From NCBI RefSeq assembly GCF_014651075.1, contig NZ_BMWE01000003.1:372001-436000 (forward strand): a stretch of DNA of 64,000 nt, written 5' to 3'. This document shows, piece by piece, positions 35,753-42,976 of the stretch. Made by a program: the position numbers and the translations under genes. Numbering within the stretch: position 1 is the first letter of the stretch; every line of letters begins with the position of its first letter. The stretch is from Streptomyces djakartensis. GTDB taxonomy: Bacteria; Actinomycetota; Actinomycetes; Streptomycetales; Streptomycetaceae. The notes beneath the pieces are model-generated. The model saw only the letters and a program-made list of their open reading frames with translations, did not search any database and had not been told where the DNA came from.

Positions 35753-36233
35753 TCACTCGACCTGCGCCTGACCAGGGCTTTGCCGCAACATGCGCAGGTC
35801 AAACGGCTGTTGACAGGCGGCCGCAGGAGGCCGGTAGGTTCGGCCGAGTCCACCACCGGACGCCCGACCGGGAACCGTCCGCGCACTCGCCGCAGCGCCG
35901 CCGGGTCAGGGACGGTGTGCCGCACCGGGCACCGTCGCTGGGAGCCAGGCTCAGGCCGGCGCGGCGCCGAGGGAAGGTTCCGGCCGGTCGGGGAGGTGTG
36001 ACCCGGGTGGGGCCCGGGCGCTCAGTAGACAACGGCTTTCGGTCGATCCGCAGCCAGCGGGTCCCAGGTCGGCCCGAAGGGCGCCGGGCCCCCATCCGCC
36101 GTACGCGCGCGGCCAAAGGCGCATTCCTACCCGCTTCTCGCGGACTCGACACCGCCATTCGTACGTCCAGTCATGTCATCGCAGGCCGGGCGCACTATGG
36201 TGGACCCCTGCGTACGGACATGAAGGGGCATCA
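35753..36233 (+). other. Gene-free leader region before ppm1
   Basis: The region between the amidohydrolase and ppm1 is about 520 bp. After the promoter-like hexamers it contains several GC-rich hairpins, for example gacggtg/caccgtc at 35911-35936, and a second possible -10 (TATGGT at 36196-36201) closer to ppm1. No frame looks coding. No riboswitch family could be matched. Confidence 0.45.
35810..35840 (+). promoter_or_regulatory. Consensus-like promoter far upstream of ppm1
   Basis: TTGACA (35810-35815), a 19-bp spacer and TAGGTT (35835-35840) resemble a vegetative HrdB promoter. The next annotated start is about 390 nt away, so transcription from here would make a long leader or a separate RNA. 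Confidence 0.45.
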
Positions 36234-37037
36234 GTGAACGACGGCGACGGAACCCTCGCGGCAGGAGCCCAGGGGAGGAAGTTCGGCCCGCTCGGCACGG
36301 CCTTGGTGATCATCCCGACCTACAACGAGGCGGAGAACATCAAGAGCATCGTCGGCCGGGTGCGGGGGGCCGTCCCCGAGGCACACGTGCTGGTGGCCGA
36401 CGACAACAGCCCGGACGGCACGGGCAAGCTGGCCGACGAGCTGGCCGTCGACGACGACCACGTGCACGTGCTGCACCGCAAGGGCAAGGAGGGCCTGGGC
36501 GCGGCCTACCTCGCCGGCTTCCGCTGGGGCATGGAGCGCGACTACGGCGTGCTGATCGAGATGGACGCCGACGGCTCCCACCAGCCCGAGGAACTGCCCC
36601 GACTGCTCACCGCCCTCAAGAGCGCCGACCTGGTCCTCGGCTCACGCTGGGTGCCGGGCGGCCGGGTGGTGAACTGGCCGAAGTCCCGCGAGGTGATCTC
36701 CCGGGGCGGCAGCCTGTACTCCCGCCTGGCGCTCGACCTGCCGCTGCGTGACATCACCGGGGGCTACCGTGCCTTCCGCCGCGAGACCCTCGAGGGCCTC
36801 GGACTCGACGAGGTCGCCTCGCAGGGCTACTGCTTCCAGGTCGACCTCGCCCGGCGCGCGGTCAAGGCCGGCTACCACGTGGTCGAGGTGCCGATCACCT
36901 TCGTCGAGCGGGAACACGGTGACTCCAAGATGAGCCGCGACATCCTCGTGGAGGCGCTGTGGCGGGTCACCGCGTGGGGCGTCGGGGAGCGGGTCGGCAA
37001 GGTCACGGGGCGCGACAGCAGGCCGTCGAAGCCGTAA
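36234..37037 (+). CDS. ppm1: Polyprenol monophosphomannose synthase
   Basis: A 267-residue GT2-family glycosyltransferase starting at GTG 36234 (VNDGDGTLAAGAQGRKFG), with aagggg upstream. It transfers mannose from GDP-mannose to polyprenyl phosphate on the cytoplasmic membrane face. The GT-A fold shows VIIPTYNEAENIKSIVGRVR, the metal-binding region VADDNSPDGT and EMDADGSHQP, and GSRWVPGGRVVNWP. The C-terminal ITFVEREHGDSKMS segment is typical of DPM1-type synthases. No Lnt domain is fused, unlike mycobacterial Ppm1. In S. coelicolor the product feeds protein O-mannosylation by Pmt, and both genes are needed for phage phiC31 infection. Confidence 0.93.
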   Translation: MNDGDGTLAAGAQGRKFGPLGTALVIIPTYNEAENIKSIVGRVRGAVPEAHVLVADDNSPDGTGKLADELAVDDDHVHVLHRKGKEGLGAAYLAGFRWGMERDYGVLIEMDADGSHQPEELPRLLTALKSADLVLGSRWVPGGRVVNWPKSREVISRGGSLYSRLALDLPLRDITGGYRAFRRETLEGLGLDEVASQGYCFQVDLARRAVKAGYHVVEVPITFVEREHGDSKMSRDILVEALWRVTAWGVGERVGKVTGRDSRPSKP

Positions 37038-37129
37038 CGCCGACCGGGTCACCGCCGGGCCGGCCGCGCCCAGGAACCGCTGATCACGGGCTTATCCCGT
37101 GCTGAGCCGGGGCCAGGCACACTGGAGGC

Positions 37130-37705
37130 ATGACGACTGGCGCTCAGACTCCCACGTCCCCCGCCCGGCCCCGGCGCTCCCGGCTGCGCACCTTCCTGCC
37201 CTTGGGCGTCGCCGCGTGGTTCGTGCTGGAGATCTGGCTGCTCACGATGATCGCGGGGGCGTCGAGCGGACTGGTGGTCCTCCTCGTCCTGATCGCCGGC
37301 TTCGTCCTCGGCGCGGTCGTGATCAAGCGGGCCGGCCGGCGGGCCTTCCGCAACCTCTCCGAGGCGCTGCAACAGCAGCAGAGCGGTGTGATGCCGGCGG
37401 CGGACCGCCCGAACAGCGAGGGCAACGGCCTGATGATGCTCGGCGGTCTGCTGCTGATGATCCCCGGCGTGGTGTCGGACGCGGTGGGCCTGCTCCTGCT
37501 GCTGCCCCCGGTCCAGAAGGCCGTGAGCCGTTCAGCGGAACGCACCTTCGAGCGCAGGCTCCGGGAGGCCGGTCCGGGCAGTCTGGGCGGCGCCTTCCAG
37601 CAGGCCCGGATGCGCCGCCCCGACGGCAAGGTCGTCCAGGGCGAGGTGATCAGGGACGAGCCGGGCGACGCCCCGCAGGGACCGCGCCCGCCGCTGGCGC
37701 ACTGA
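37130..37705 (+). CDS. fxsA: FxsA-family membrane protein
   Basis: A 191-residue membrane protein with three or four helices: FLPLGVAAWFVLEIWLLTMI, GLVVLLVLIAGFVLGAVVIK and MMLGGLLLMIPGVVSDAVGL, the last with the conserved Leu-rich IPG-x-x-(S/T)D signature. The C-terminal tail (about residues 125-191) is charged and cytoplasmic. FxsA was named in E. coli, where overproduction relieves F-plasmid exclusion of phage T7; its molecular role is unclear. It lies 92 nt after ppm1 on the same strand. Confidence 0.9.
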   Translation: MTTGAQTPTSPARPRRSRLRTFLPLGVAAWFVLEIWLLTMIAGASSGLVVLLVLIAGFVLGAVVIKRAGRRAFRNLSEALQQQQSGVMPAADRPNSEGNGLMMLGGLLLMIPGVVSDAVGLLLLLPPVQKAVSRSAERTFERRLREAGPGSLGGAFQQARMRRPDGKVVQGEVIRDEPGDAPQGPRPPLAH

Positions 37706-37749
37706 GTTCTTCCCCTGGCAGGTCTGGCAGGCCTGGCAGGACGCAGAAG

Positions 37750-37786
37750 ACCGCGGGCGCCGTACTTCACGTACGGCGCCCGCGGT
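37750..37786. terminator. Strong bidirectional terminator between fxsA and rbpA
   Basis: The arms accgcgggcgccgtac (37750-37765) and gtacggcgcccgcggt (37771-37786) form a perfect 16-bp stem with a 5-nt loop. It lies between the convergent stops at 37705 and 37827. Confidence 0.85.
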
Positions 37787-37826
37787 CACTGACGCGCTGT
37801 AATCTCGGCCAGACCCCGGAGGGGAC

Positions 37827-38201
37827 TTACGCCGACTTGCGGCTGTCTCGCGGATGAACCGCGATGTTCATCGCACCGGAACGCAGAACCGCCAGGCGCT
37901 CCTCGAGGACCTCTTCGAGTTCCTCACGGGTGCGCCGCTCCATCAGCATGTCCCAATGCGTACGCGCGGGCTTGGCCTTCTTTTCTTCCGGGCCGTCGCC
38001 GTCCACGAGGAGTGCTTGGGCTCCGCAGACCTTGCACTCCCACTCCGGCGGGATCTCCGCCTCGACCGAGAAGGGCATCTCGAAGCGGTGCCCCTTCTCG
38101 CATGCGTACTCCACGGCCTGGCGCGGGGCCAGGTCGATGCCGCGGTCCGTCTCGTAGCTGGTCACCACGAGGCGCGTGCCGCGAAGAGCTCGCTCACTCA
38201 T
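37827..38201 (-). CDS. rbpA: RNA polymerase-binding protein RbpA
   Basis: A 124-residue actinobacterial RNA polymerase accessory protein that stabilises holoenzyme and open complexes with HrdB-type sigma factors. It starts MSERALRGTRLVVTSYETDR. The core RbpA domain follows, with EYACEKGHRFEMPFSVEAEI and WECKVCGAQALLVDGDG; the cysteines here (C34, then C-x-x-C) are the redox/zinc-type residues of Streptomyces RbpA. The C-terminal sigma-interaction helix is THWDMLMERRTREELEEVLE. A sigmaR-type promoter lies upstream (38263-38289), consistent with the known thiol-stress regulation of S. coelicolor rbpA. Confidence 0.97.
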   Translation of the reverse strand: MSERALRGTRLVVTSYETDRGIDLAPRQAVEYACEKGHRFEMPFSVEAEIPPEWECKVCGAQALLVDGDGPEEKKAKPARTHWDMLMERRTREELEEVLEERLAVLRSGAMNIAVHPRDSRKSA

Positions 38202-38262
38202 GAATCGTGCCTCCCGGGCTTGTCGCCCACAGGACAGGTGTCGCTGTCGTCGTCATCCGGTC

Positions 38263-38289
38263 AACGTCCGGTCGGCGGTAAAGATTCCC
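38263..38289 (-). promoter_or_regulatory. SigmaR-type promoter of rbpA
   Basis: On the minus strand GGGAAT (complement of 38284-38289), an 18-bp spacer and GTT (complement of 38263-38265) match the sigmaR consensus GGGAAT-N18-GTT exactly. It lies 62 nt upstream of the rbpA start. Confidence 0.85.
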
Positions 38290-38360
38290 GTTCCGGGTCC
38301 CGTTCCGGGTCATGCGTCGCCGTCGTAGCCGCCCTTGTTGTACCCACCAGCGCCCGGTTT

Positions 38361-38384
38361 GTCACATCTAATAGCAGATGTGAC
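38361..38384. promoter_or_regulatory. Perfect 9-bp inverted repeat upstream of the rbpA promoter
   Basis: gtcacatct (38361-38369), a 6-nt spacer aatagc, and agatgtgac (38376-38384). It lies between the MFS stop (38468) and the sigmaR promoter of rbpA, both on the minus strand. A TAGGTC directly upstream on the minus strand could be a -10, making this an operator at a second rbpA promoter; a terminator for the MFS gene is the alternative. Confidence 0.5.
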
Positions 38385-38467
38385 CTAGCGTTTCGGCATC
38401 TTTGACGCGCAGTAACGGTCCGCCTGGCAGGCCAAACGCGTACACTACAGCCCTTTCGCTTCCAGTG

Positions 38468-39814
38468 CTAAATCCGGTCAGGAACCGGATTCCCCGATTC
38501 GGCGATCGCACGCCGCACCGGAACCCTCGCGAGCAGAACGAACCCGATGACGAAGAACGCCACCAGCGAGATGATCGCGTCCCGGTAGCTCCCGGTCAGC
38601 TGGTAGATGACACCGAACAGCAGCGGGCCCAGCCAGCTCATCCCGCGGTCGCTGATCTCGTAGGCCGAGAAGTACTCGGCCTCCTTTCCGGGCGGCACGA
38701 GATGGGAGAACAGGGACCGGGAGAGCGCCTGGCTGCCGCCGAGGACCAGACCGATCCCGGCGGCCAGTGCGAAGAACCACACCGGAGCCCCGGCCGGCAG
38801 GAAGTAGCCGGCCGCCAGTGTCAGCGTCCACGCGAGCAGCGAACCGAGGATCGTGCGCTTGGCCCCGTAGGCCCGGGCCAGCCGGCCCATCGTCAGCGCA
38901 CCCGCGACCGCCAGCACCTGCACCAGCAGGACGGCGCCGATGAGGGTGGACTGCCCGAGGCCGAGCTCCTTGGAGCCGTAGACCGAGGCCTGGCTGATCA
39001 CCGTCTGGATGCCGTCGTTGTAGACGAGGTAGGCCAGCAGGAAGGCCAGGGTCAGCGGGTGGCGGCGCATGTCGCGGACGGTCGCCGCGAGCTGCCGGAA
39101 GCCCGGCAGGGCGGCCCCCGGCGCGGCCGGCCCGCGATCGCGCAGCCGCCGCAGCGGGATGAGGGCGAACGCGCCCCACCACAGGCCCGCCGAGGCCAGG
39201 CAGATGCGGACCGCCGTGCTCTCCGAGACGCCGAAGCCGTCGTGCCCGGTGTAGAGGACGAGGTCGGCGACCAGGACCAGCGAGCCCGCCGCGTAGCCGA
39301 AGGCCCAGCCGCGGGAGGAGACCGCGTCCCGCTGCTCGGGCGGCGCGATCTGCGGCAGGTACGAGTTGTAGAGCATCATCGCCACGGACTGCGCCGCGTT
39401 CGCGACCACCAGGAGCAGCCCGCCGAGCAGATAACGGCCGCCGTCCAGGAAGAACATGGCCGTGGTGGCCGTCGCCCCCAGGTACGCGGCGGCGGCGAGC
39501 AGCGGCTTCTTGCGGCCGGTGCGGTCGGCGGCGGCCCCGACGATGGGCATCGTCAGCACCGCCACGATCACCGACAGGGACACCGAATAGGCGAAGTAGG
39601 AACCGGCCCGGACCGGGATGCCGAGAGGGTGGACGTACCCGTCGGCGTCGGCGGCGGACTCGGCGACCGAGGTCAGATAGGGGCCCAGGAACACGGTGAG
39701 CACGCTCGTCGAGTAGACGGAACACGCCCAGTCGTAGAAGTACCAGCCCCGCTGCTCGCGTCTGAGCTCCCCGGCCCCGTCGGCCGGCGGTGTCCGCACG
39801 GTGTCGGTGCCCAC
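38468..39814 (-). CDS. MFS transporter of the UMF1/Atg22-like type
   Basis: A 448-residue membrane protein with 11-12 helices, starting at GTG (complement of 39812-39814; VGTDTVRTPPADG). The UMF1/Atg22-like family begins with the distinctive WYFYDWACSVYSTSVLTVFL segment; other typical parts are LPQIAPPEQRDAVSSRGWAF and GGSQALSRSLFSHLVPPGKE. In yeast Atg22 exports amino acids from the vacuole; bacterial substrates are unknown. An in-frame ATG at 39880 adds 22 Arg/Pro-rich residues and looks worse. It lies downstream of the GDPD gene on the same strand. Confidence 0.87.
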   Translation of the reverse strand: MGTDTVRTPPADGAGELRREQRGWYFYDWACSVYSTSVLTVFLGPYLTSVAESAADADGYVHPLGIPVRAGSYFAYSVSLSVIVAVLTMPIVGAAADRTGRKKPLLAAAAYLGATATTAMFFLDGGRYLLGGLLLVVANAAQSVAMMLYNSYLPQIAPPEQRDAVSSRGWAFGYAAGSLVLVADLVLYTGHDGFGVSESTAVRICLASAGLWWGAFALIPLRRLRDRGPAAPGAALPGFRQLAATVRDMRRHPLTLAFLLAYLVYNDGIQTVISQASVYGSKELGLGQSTLIGAVLLVQVLAVAGALTMGRLARAYGAKRTILGSLLAWTLTLAAGYFLPAGAPVWFFALAAGIGLVLGGSQALSRSLFSHLVPPGKEAEYFSAYEISDRGMSWLGPLLFGVIYQLTGSYRDAIISLVAFFVIGFVLLARVPVRRAIAESGNPVPDRI

Positions 39815-39883
39815 CCGCGCCCTCGCTTCCCCGTGAACACGCGCAGGCGAGCGACCCGGGGCCCTCAGAGGTCCTCGCACTCC

Positions 39884-40651
39884 TCAGGCCCAGACGCCCC
39901 GGTCCTCCATGACCTTGCGCAACGTGTCGATGTGATCGGTCATGATGCCATCCACGCCCAGGTCCAGGAGCCGGTGCATGCGCTCGGGGTCGTTGACGGT
40001 CCACACGTGCACCTGGAGCCCGCACGCGTGGGCGGCGTGGAGGAAGCGGCGGTCCACGACCTGGATGCCGGACTGGATCTCCGGGACCTGCGCGGCGACC
40101 GCCGAGCGGCGCACCGCCGCCGGCAGCCCCCAGGAGCGCAGCCGCAGGTTGAGCACGCCCCGGGTGCCGTACGACGTGGCCAGGCGCGGGCCCGCCAGCC
40201 GCTGGGCGCGCACCACACGCGCCTCTGAGAAGGAACCGAGGCAGATCCGGTCCCAGGAGCCCGTCCGCCCGACCAGGTCCAGGAAGGGCAGCAGGGCCGC
40301 CTCCGCCTTGACGTCGACGTTCCAGCGCACCTGGGGGAAGCTCTCCAGGAGCTCCTCGAAGAGCGGTACCGGTTCCGCGCCCGCCACCCGCGCCCGCCGT
40401 ACCTCCTGCCACGGCAGGTCGGCGATCCGGCCCGCCCCGTCCGTCACCCGGTCCAGGGTCGCGTCGTGGAAGGCGACGAGCCTGCCGTCCCGCGTGGCGT
40501 GCACATCGGTCTCGATGAACCGGTATCCCGCCTCGACGGCGCACCGGAACTGCCGCACGGTGTTCTCCAGGCCGTCCGCGGCCCCGCCCCGGTGGGCGAA
40601 GGGGATCGGGCCGGGATGGTCGAGGTAGGGGTGGCGTATCCGCGAGCTCAC
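39884..40651 (-). CDS. Glycerophosphodiester phosphodiesterase
   Basis: A 255-residue GDPD enzyme that hydrolyses glycerophosphodiesters to glycerol 3-phosphate and an alcohol. It begins at GTG (complement of 40649-40651), overlapping the YczE-like stop by 4 nt. The catalytic motif FAHRGGADGLENT-like segment includes H20 (PFAHRGGAADGLENT). The metal ligands lie in FIETDVHATRDGRLVAFHDA, with the second catalytic His. The C-terminal part ends HVWTVNDPERMHRLLDLGVD and GIMTDHIDTL as usual. No signal peptide is present, so it acts in the cytoplasm. Confidence 0.93.
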   Translation of the reverse strand: MSSRIRHPYLDHPGPIPFAHRGGAADGLENTVRQFRCAVEAGYRFIETDVHATRDGRLVAFHDATLDRVTDGAGRIADLPWQEVRRARVAGAEPVPLFEELLESFPQVRWNVDVKAEAALLPFLDLVGRTGSWDRICLGSFSEARVVRAQRLAGPRLATSYGTRGVLNLRLRSWGLPAAVRRSAVAAQVPEIQSGIQVVDRRFLHAAHACGLQVHVWTVNDPERMHRLLDLGVDGIMTDHIDTLRKVMEDRGVWA

Positions 40652-41301
40652 GCTCGCAGTATCGCTCCTCGTGGTTGACCGGTGGCAACGACCGCGCTGC
40701 CGCCGGATGCCGAGGGAATGGCGGACACCCGCAGGAAGAGCTGGGCGAGCGGGCCGATCGACACCGCGTAGAGCAGCGTGCCGACGCCGACGGTGCCGCC
40801 CAGGGCGAAGCCGGTCGCCACGACCGTGAGCTCGATGCCCGTGCGCACCAGGCGGACCGAGACGCCGGTGAGCCGGTGCAGGCCCGTCATCAGACCGTCG
40901 CGCGGTCCCGGGCCGAAGCGCGCCGCGATGTACAGGCCGGTCGCGGCCCCGTTGAGGACGATTCCCCCCACCGTCAGCGCCCCGCGCACCGCCAGGCCGT
41001 GCGCATCGGGCACCAGGGCCAGTGTGGCGTCCATCGCCATGCCGATGACCAGCACGTTGGAGACCGTGCCCAGACCCGGCCGCTGTCGCAGCGGGATCCA
41101 GGCGAGCAGCACCATGGCACCCACGATGGTCAGGACCACGCCGATGGACATGCCCGTCCGCTCGGCGATGCCCTGATGCAGCACGTTCCACGGCTCCAGG
41201 CCGAGCCCCGACCGGACGAGCAGTGCCGAACTCGCGCCGTACAGCGCGAGACCGGCGTACAGCTGGGTCAGTCGCCGACCGAGACGGCGCTGCGTGGACA
41301 T
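40648..41301 (-). CDS. YczE/YitT-like integral membrane protein
   Basis: A 217-residue protein with about five helices, starting at the complement of 41299-41301 (MSTQRRLGRRLTQLYAGLAL). Typical YczE-type segments are SGLGLEPWNVLHQGIAERTG and ARFGPGPRDGLMTGLHRLTG, the latter a conserved loop. It is transcribed divergently from a MocR-type gene, an association known for this membrane family. The function is unknown; a transport or sensing role for the MocR ligand is possible. It is coupled to the downstream GDPD gene by a 4-nt overlap. Confidence 0.87.
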   Translation of the reverse strand: MSTQRRLGRRLTQLYAGLALYGASSALLVRSGLGLEPWNVLHQGIAERTGMSIGVVLTIVGAMVLLAWIPLRQRPGLGTVSNVLVIGMAMDATLALVPDAHGLAVRGALTVGGIVLNGAATGLYIAARFGPGPRDGLMTGLHRLTGVSVRLVRTGIELTVVATGFALGGTVGVGTLLYAVSIGPLAQLFLRVSAIPSASGGSAVVATGQPRGAILRA

Positions 41302-41310
41302 GAGGTGCCC

Positions 41311-41396
41311 CCCTGTGGTGGTAGTGGACTGACGCATGACACCCTGTGGCTTGTACGGACGAGCCATCCATGGCCAATCCGGGGAAGGTGGACTGA
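41311..41396. promoter_or_regulatory. Direct repeats in the MocR/YczE divergent region
   Basis: ccctgtgg occurs at 41311-41318 and 41342-41349 (31 bp apart, three helical turns). gtggactga occurs at 41324-41332 and 41388-41396. A tggct/agcca inverted repeat lies at 41347-41366. MocR regulators commonly bind direct repeats, so this 99-bp region is the likely operator. Confidence 0.5.
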
Positions 41397-41400
41397 TTTC

Positions 41401-42900
41401 ATGGCGCAGTGGACCTCTGCCGTCGGTGCGGCGCAGCTCGCCCGGCTGCTCAGCTCCCAGCAGGACCGCCCGGCGGGGCCCGGCGCCCGCCGCCCGCCGG
41501 CCTACCGTGCGCTCGCCGACGGCATCCGCCTGCTGGTGCTCGAAGGACGCGTCCCGGTGGCCGCCCGGCTGCCGGCCGAGCGCGAACTGGCCCTGTCCCT
41601 GTCCGTGAGCCGTACCACGGTCGCCGCCGCGTACGAGGCGCTGCGCACCGAGGGGTTCCTGGAGTCCCGGCGGGGCGCGGGCAGCTGGACCGCGGTGCCG
41701 GCCGGGAACCCACTGCCCGCGCGCGGCCTCGAACCGCTGCCGCCCGAGGCCCTGGGGTCGATGATCGACCTGGGCTGCGCGGCGCTTGGGGCCCCCGAGC
41801 CGTGGCTGACCCGGGCCGTGCAGGGCGCGCTGGAGGAACTGCCGCCGTACGCGCACACGCACGGCGACTATCCCGCCGGGCTGCCCGCGCTGCGGTCGAT
41901 GATCGCCGAGCGGTACACCGCTCGCGGGATTCCGACCATGCCCGAGCAGATCATGGTCACCACCGGGGCGATGGGCGCGATCGACGCGATCTGCCATCTG
42001 TTCGCCGGGCGGGGCGAGCGCGTCGCCGTCGAGTCACCCTCGTACGCCAACATCCTCCAGCTGATGCGCGAGGCCGGAGCCCGGCTGGTGCCCGTCGCGA
42101 TGGCCGAGGGGCTCGCCGGATGGGACATGGACCGCTGGCGGCAGGTCCTGCGGGACGCCGCGCCGAGGCTCGCTTACGTCGTCGCCGACTTCCACAACCC
42201 GACCGGGGCGCTCGCCGACGAGGACCAGCGACGGCGTCTGGTGGACGCGGCGCGCTCCGCCGGGACCGTGCTGATCGCCGACGAGACGATGAGCGAACTG
42301 TGGCTGGATCCGGATGTGCGGATGCCGCGGCAGGTGTGCGCGTTCGACCCGGCCGGTTCGACCGTCATCACGGTCGGCTCGGCGAGCAAGGCCTTCTGGG
42401 CCGGGATGCGCATCGGGTGGGTACGGGCCGCGCCGGACGTGGTCCGCAGCCTGGTCGCCGCACGGGCCTACGCGGATCTCGGCACGCCGGTGCTGGAGCA
42501 GCTGGCCGTGAACTGGCTGTTCGGCACGGGTGGCTGGGAACGGGCGGTGCAGGCGCGGCGGGAGCAGGCGCGGCAGAACCGGGACGAGCTCGTGGCGGCG
42601 GTGCGCAGGGAGCTTCCCCGGTGGGAGTTCGAGGTGCCGCGGGGCGGGCTGACGCTGTGGGTGCGGACCGGGGGCCTCTCCGGGTCCCGGCTCGCGGAGG
42701 CCGGGGAGCGGGTCGGGGTCCGGGTGCCGTCCGGGCCGCGCTTCGGAGTGGACGGGGCGTTCGAGGGATACGTGCGGTTGCCGTTCACCGTGGGGGGTGT
42801 GGTGGCCGAGGAGGCGGCTGTGCGGCTGGCCGCGGCGGCGGGGCTTGTGGAGTCCGGTGGGGTCGGCGGTACGGAGGCGCCGCGTACGTTCGTCGCCTAG
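41401..42900 (+). CDS. MocR-type GntR/aminotransferase transcriptional regulator
   Basis: A 499-residue chimeric regulator. The N-terminal GntR winged helix covers about residues 35-100 (YRALADGIRLLVLEGRVPVA, SLSVSRTTVAAAYEALRTEG). A fold-type I aminotransferase domain covers about 120-490. The PLP-binding lysine is K330 in GSASKAFWAGMRIGW; other PLP contacts are DFHNPTGAL and IADETMSELWLD. Start ATG 41401 follows the operator region; in-frame sequence further upstream runs through the divergent YczE gene. Family members sense PLP or an amino compound. The divergent YczE-like gene is its probable target. Confidence 0.93.
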   Translation: MAQWTSAVGAAQLARLLSSQQDRPAGPGARRPPAYRALADGIRLLVLEGRVPVAARLPAERELALSLSVSRTTVAAAYEALRTEGFLESRRGAGSWTAVPAGNPLPARGLEPLPPEALGSMIDLGCAALGAPEPWLTRAVQGALEELPPYAHTHGDYPAGLPALRSMIAERYTARGIPTMPEQIMVTTGAMGAIDAICHLFAGRGERVAVESPSYANILQLMREAGARLVPVAMAEGLAGWDMDRWRQVLRDAAPRLAYVVADFHNPTGALADEDQRRRLVDAARSAGTVLIADETMSELWLDPDVRMPRQVCAFDPAGSTVITVGSASKAFWAGMRIGWVRAAPDVVRSLVAARAYADLGTPVLEQLAVNWLFGTGGWERAVQARREQARQNRDELVAAVRRELPRWEFEVPRGGLTLWVRTGGLSGSRLAEAGERVGVRVPSGPRFGVDGAFEGYVRLPFTVGGVVAEEAAVRLAAAAGLVESGGVGGTEAPRTFVA

Positions 42901-42945
42901 GGCCTGTTGTGAAAGTGACAGGCTGGTCACTCTCACAACAGGCCC
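42900..42945. terminator. Bidirectional terminator between convergent genes
   Basis: The arms gggcctgttgtga (42900-42912) and tcacaacaggccc (42933-42945) form a perfect 13-bp stem, continued by an inner gtgac/gtcac helix. It lies between the MocR stop and the convergent FtsK-like gene. Confidence 0.8.
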
Positions 42946-42976
42946 CAGCCCTCGGGGCCGGCGCTCGCCGACCGGC

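Noticed and set aside
35841-36000. Possible cobalamin or c-di-AMP riboswitch before ppm1
   Set aside because: Some short core-like fragments (gggaacc, cgcagcg, gggtcag) appear, but neither the B12 box nor the ydaO core can be laid out in order. Left as an unassigned leader.
36173-36223. A 16-codon ORF just before ppm1 (MSSQAGRTMVDPCVRT)
   Set aside because: There is no ribosome-binding site, it overlaps a possible -10, and its codons are not biased, so it is unlikely to be translated.
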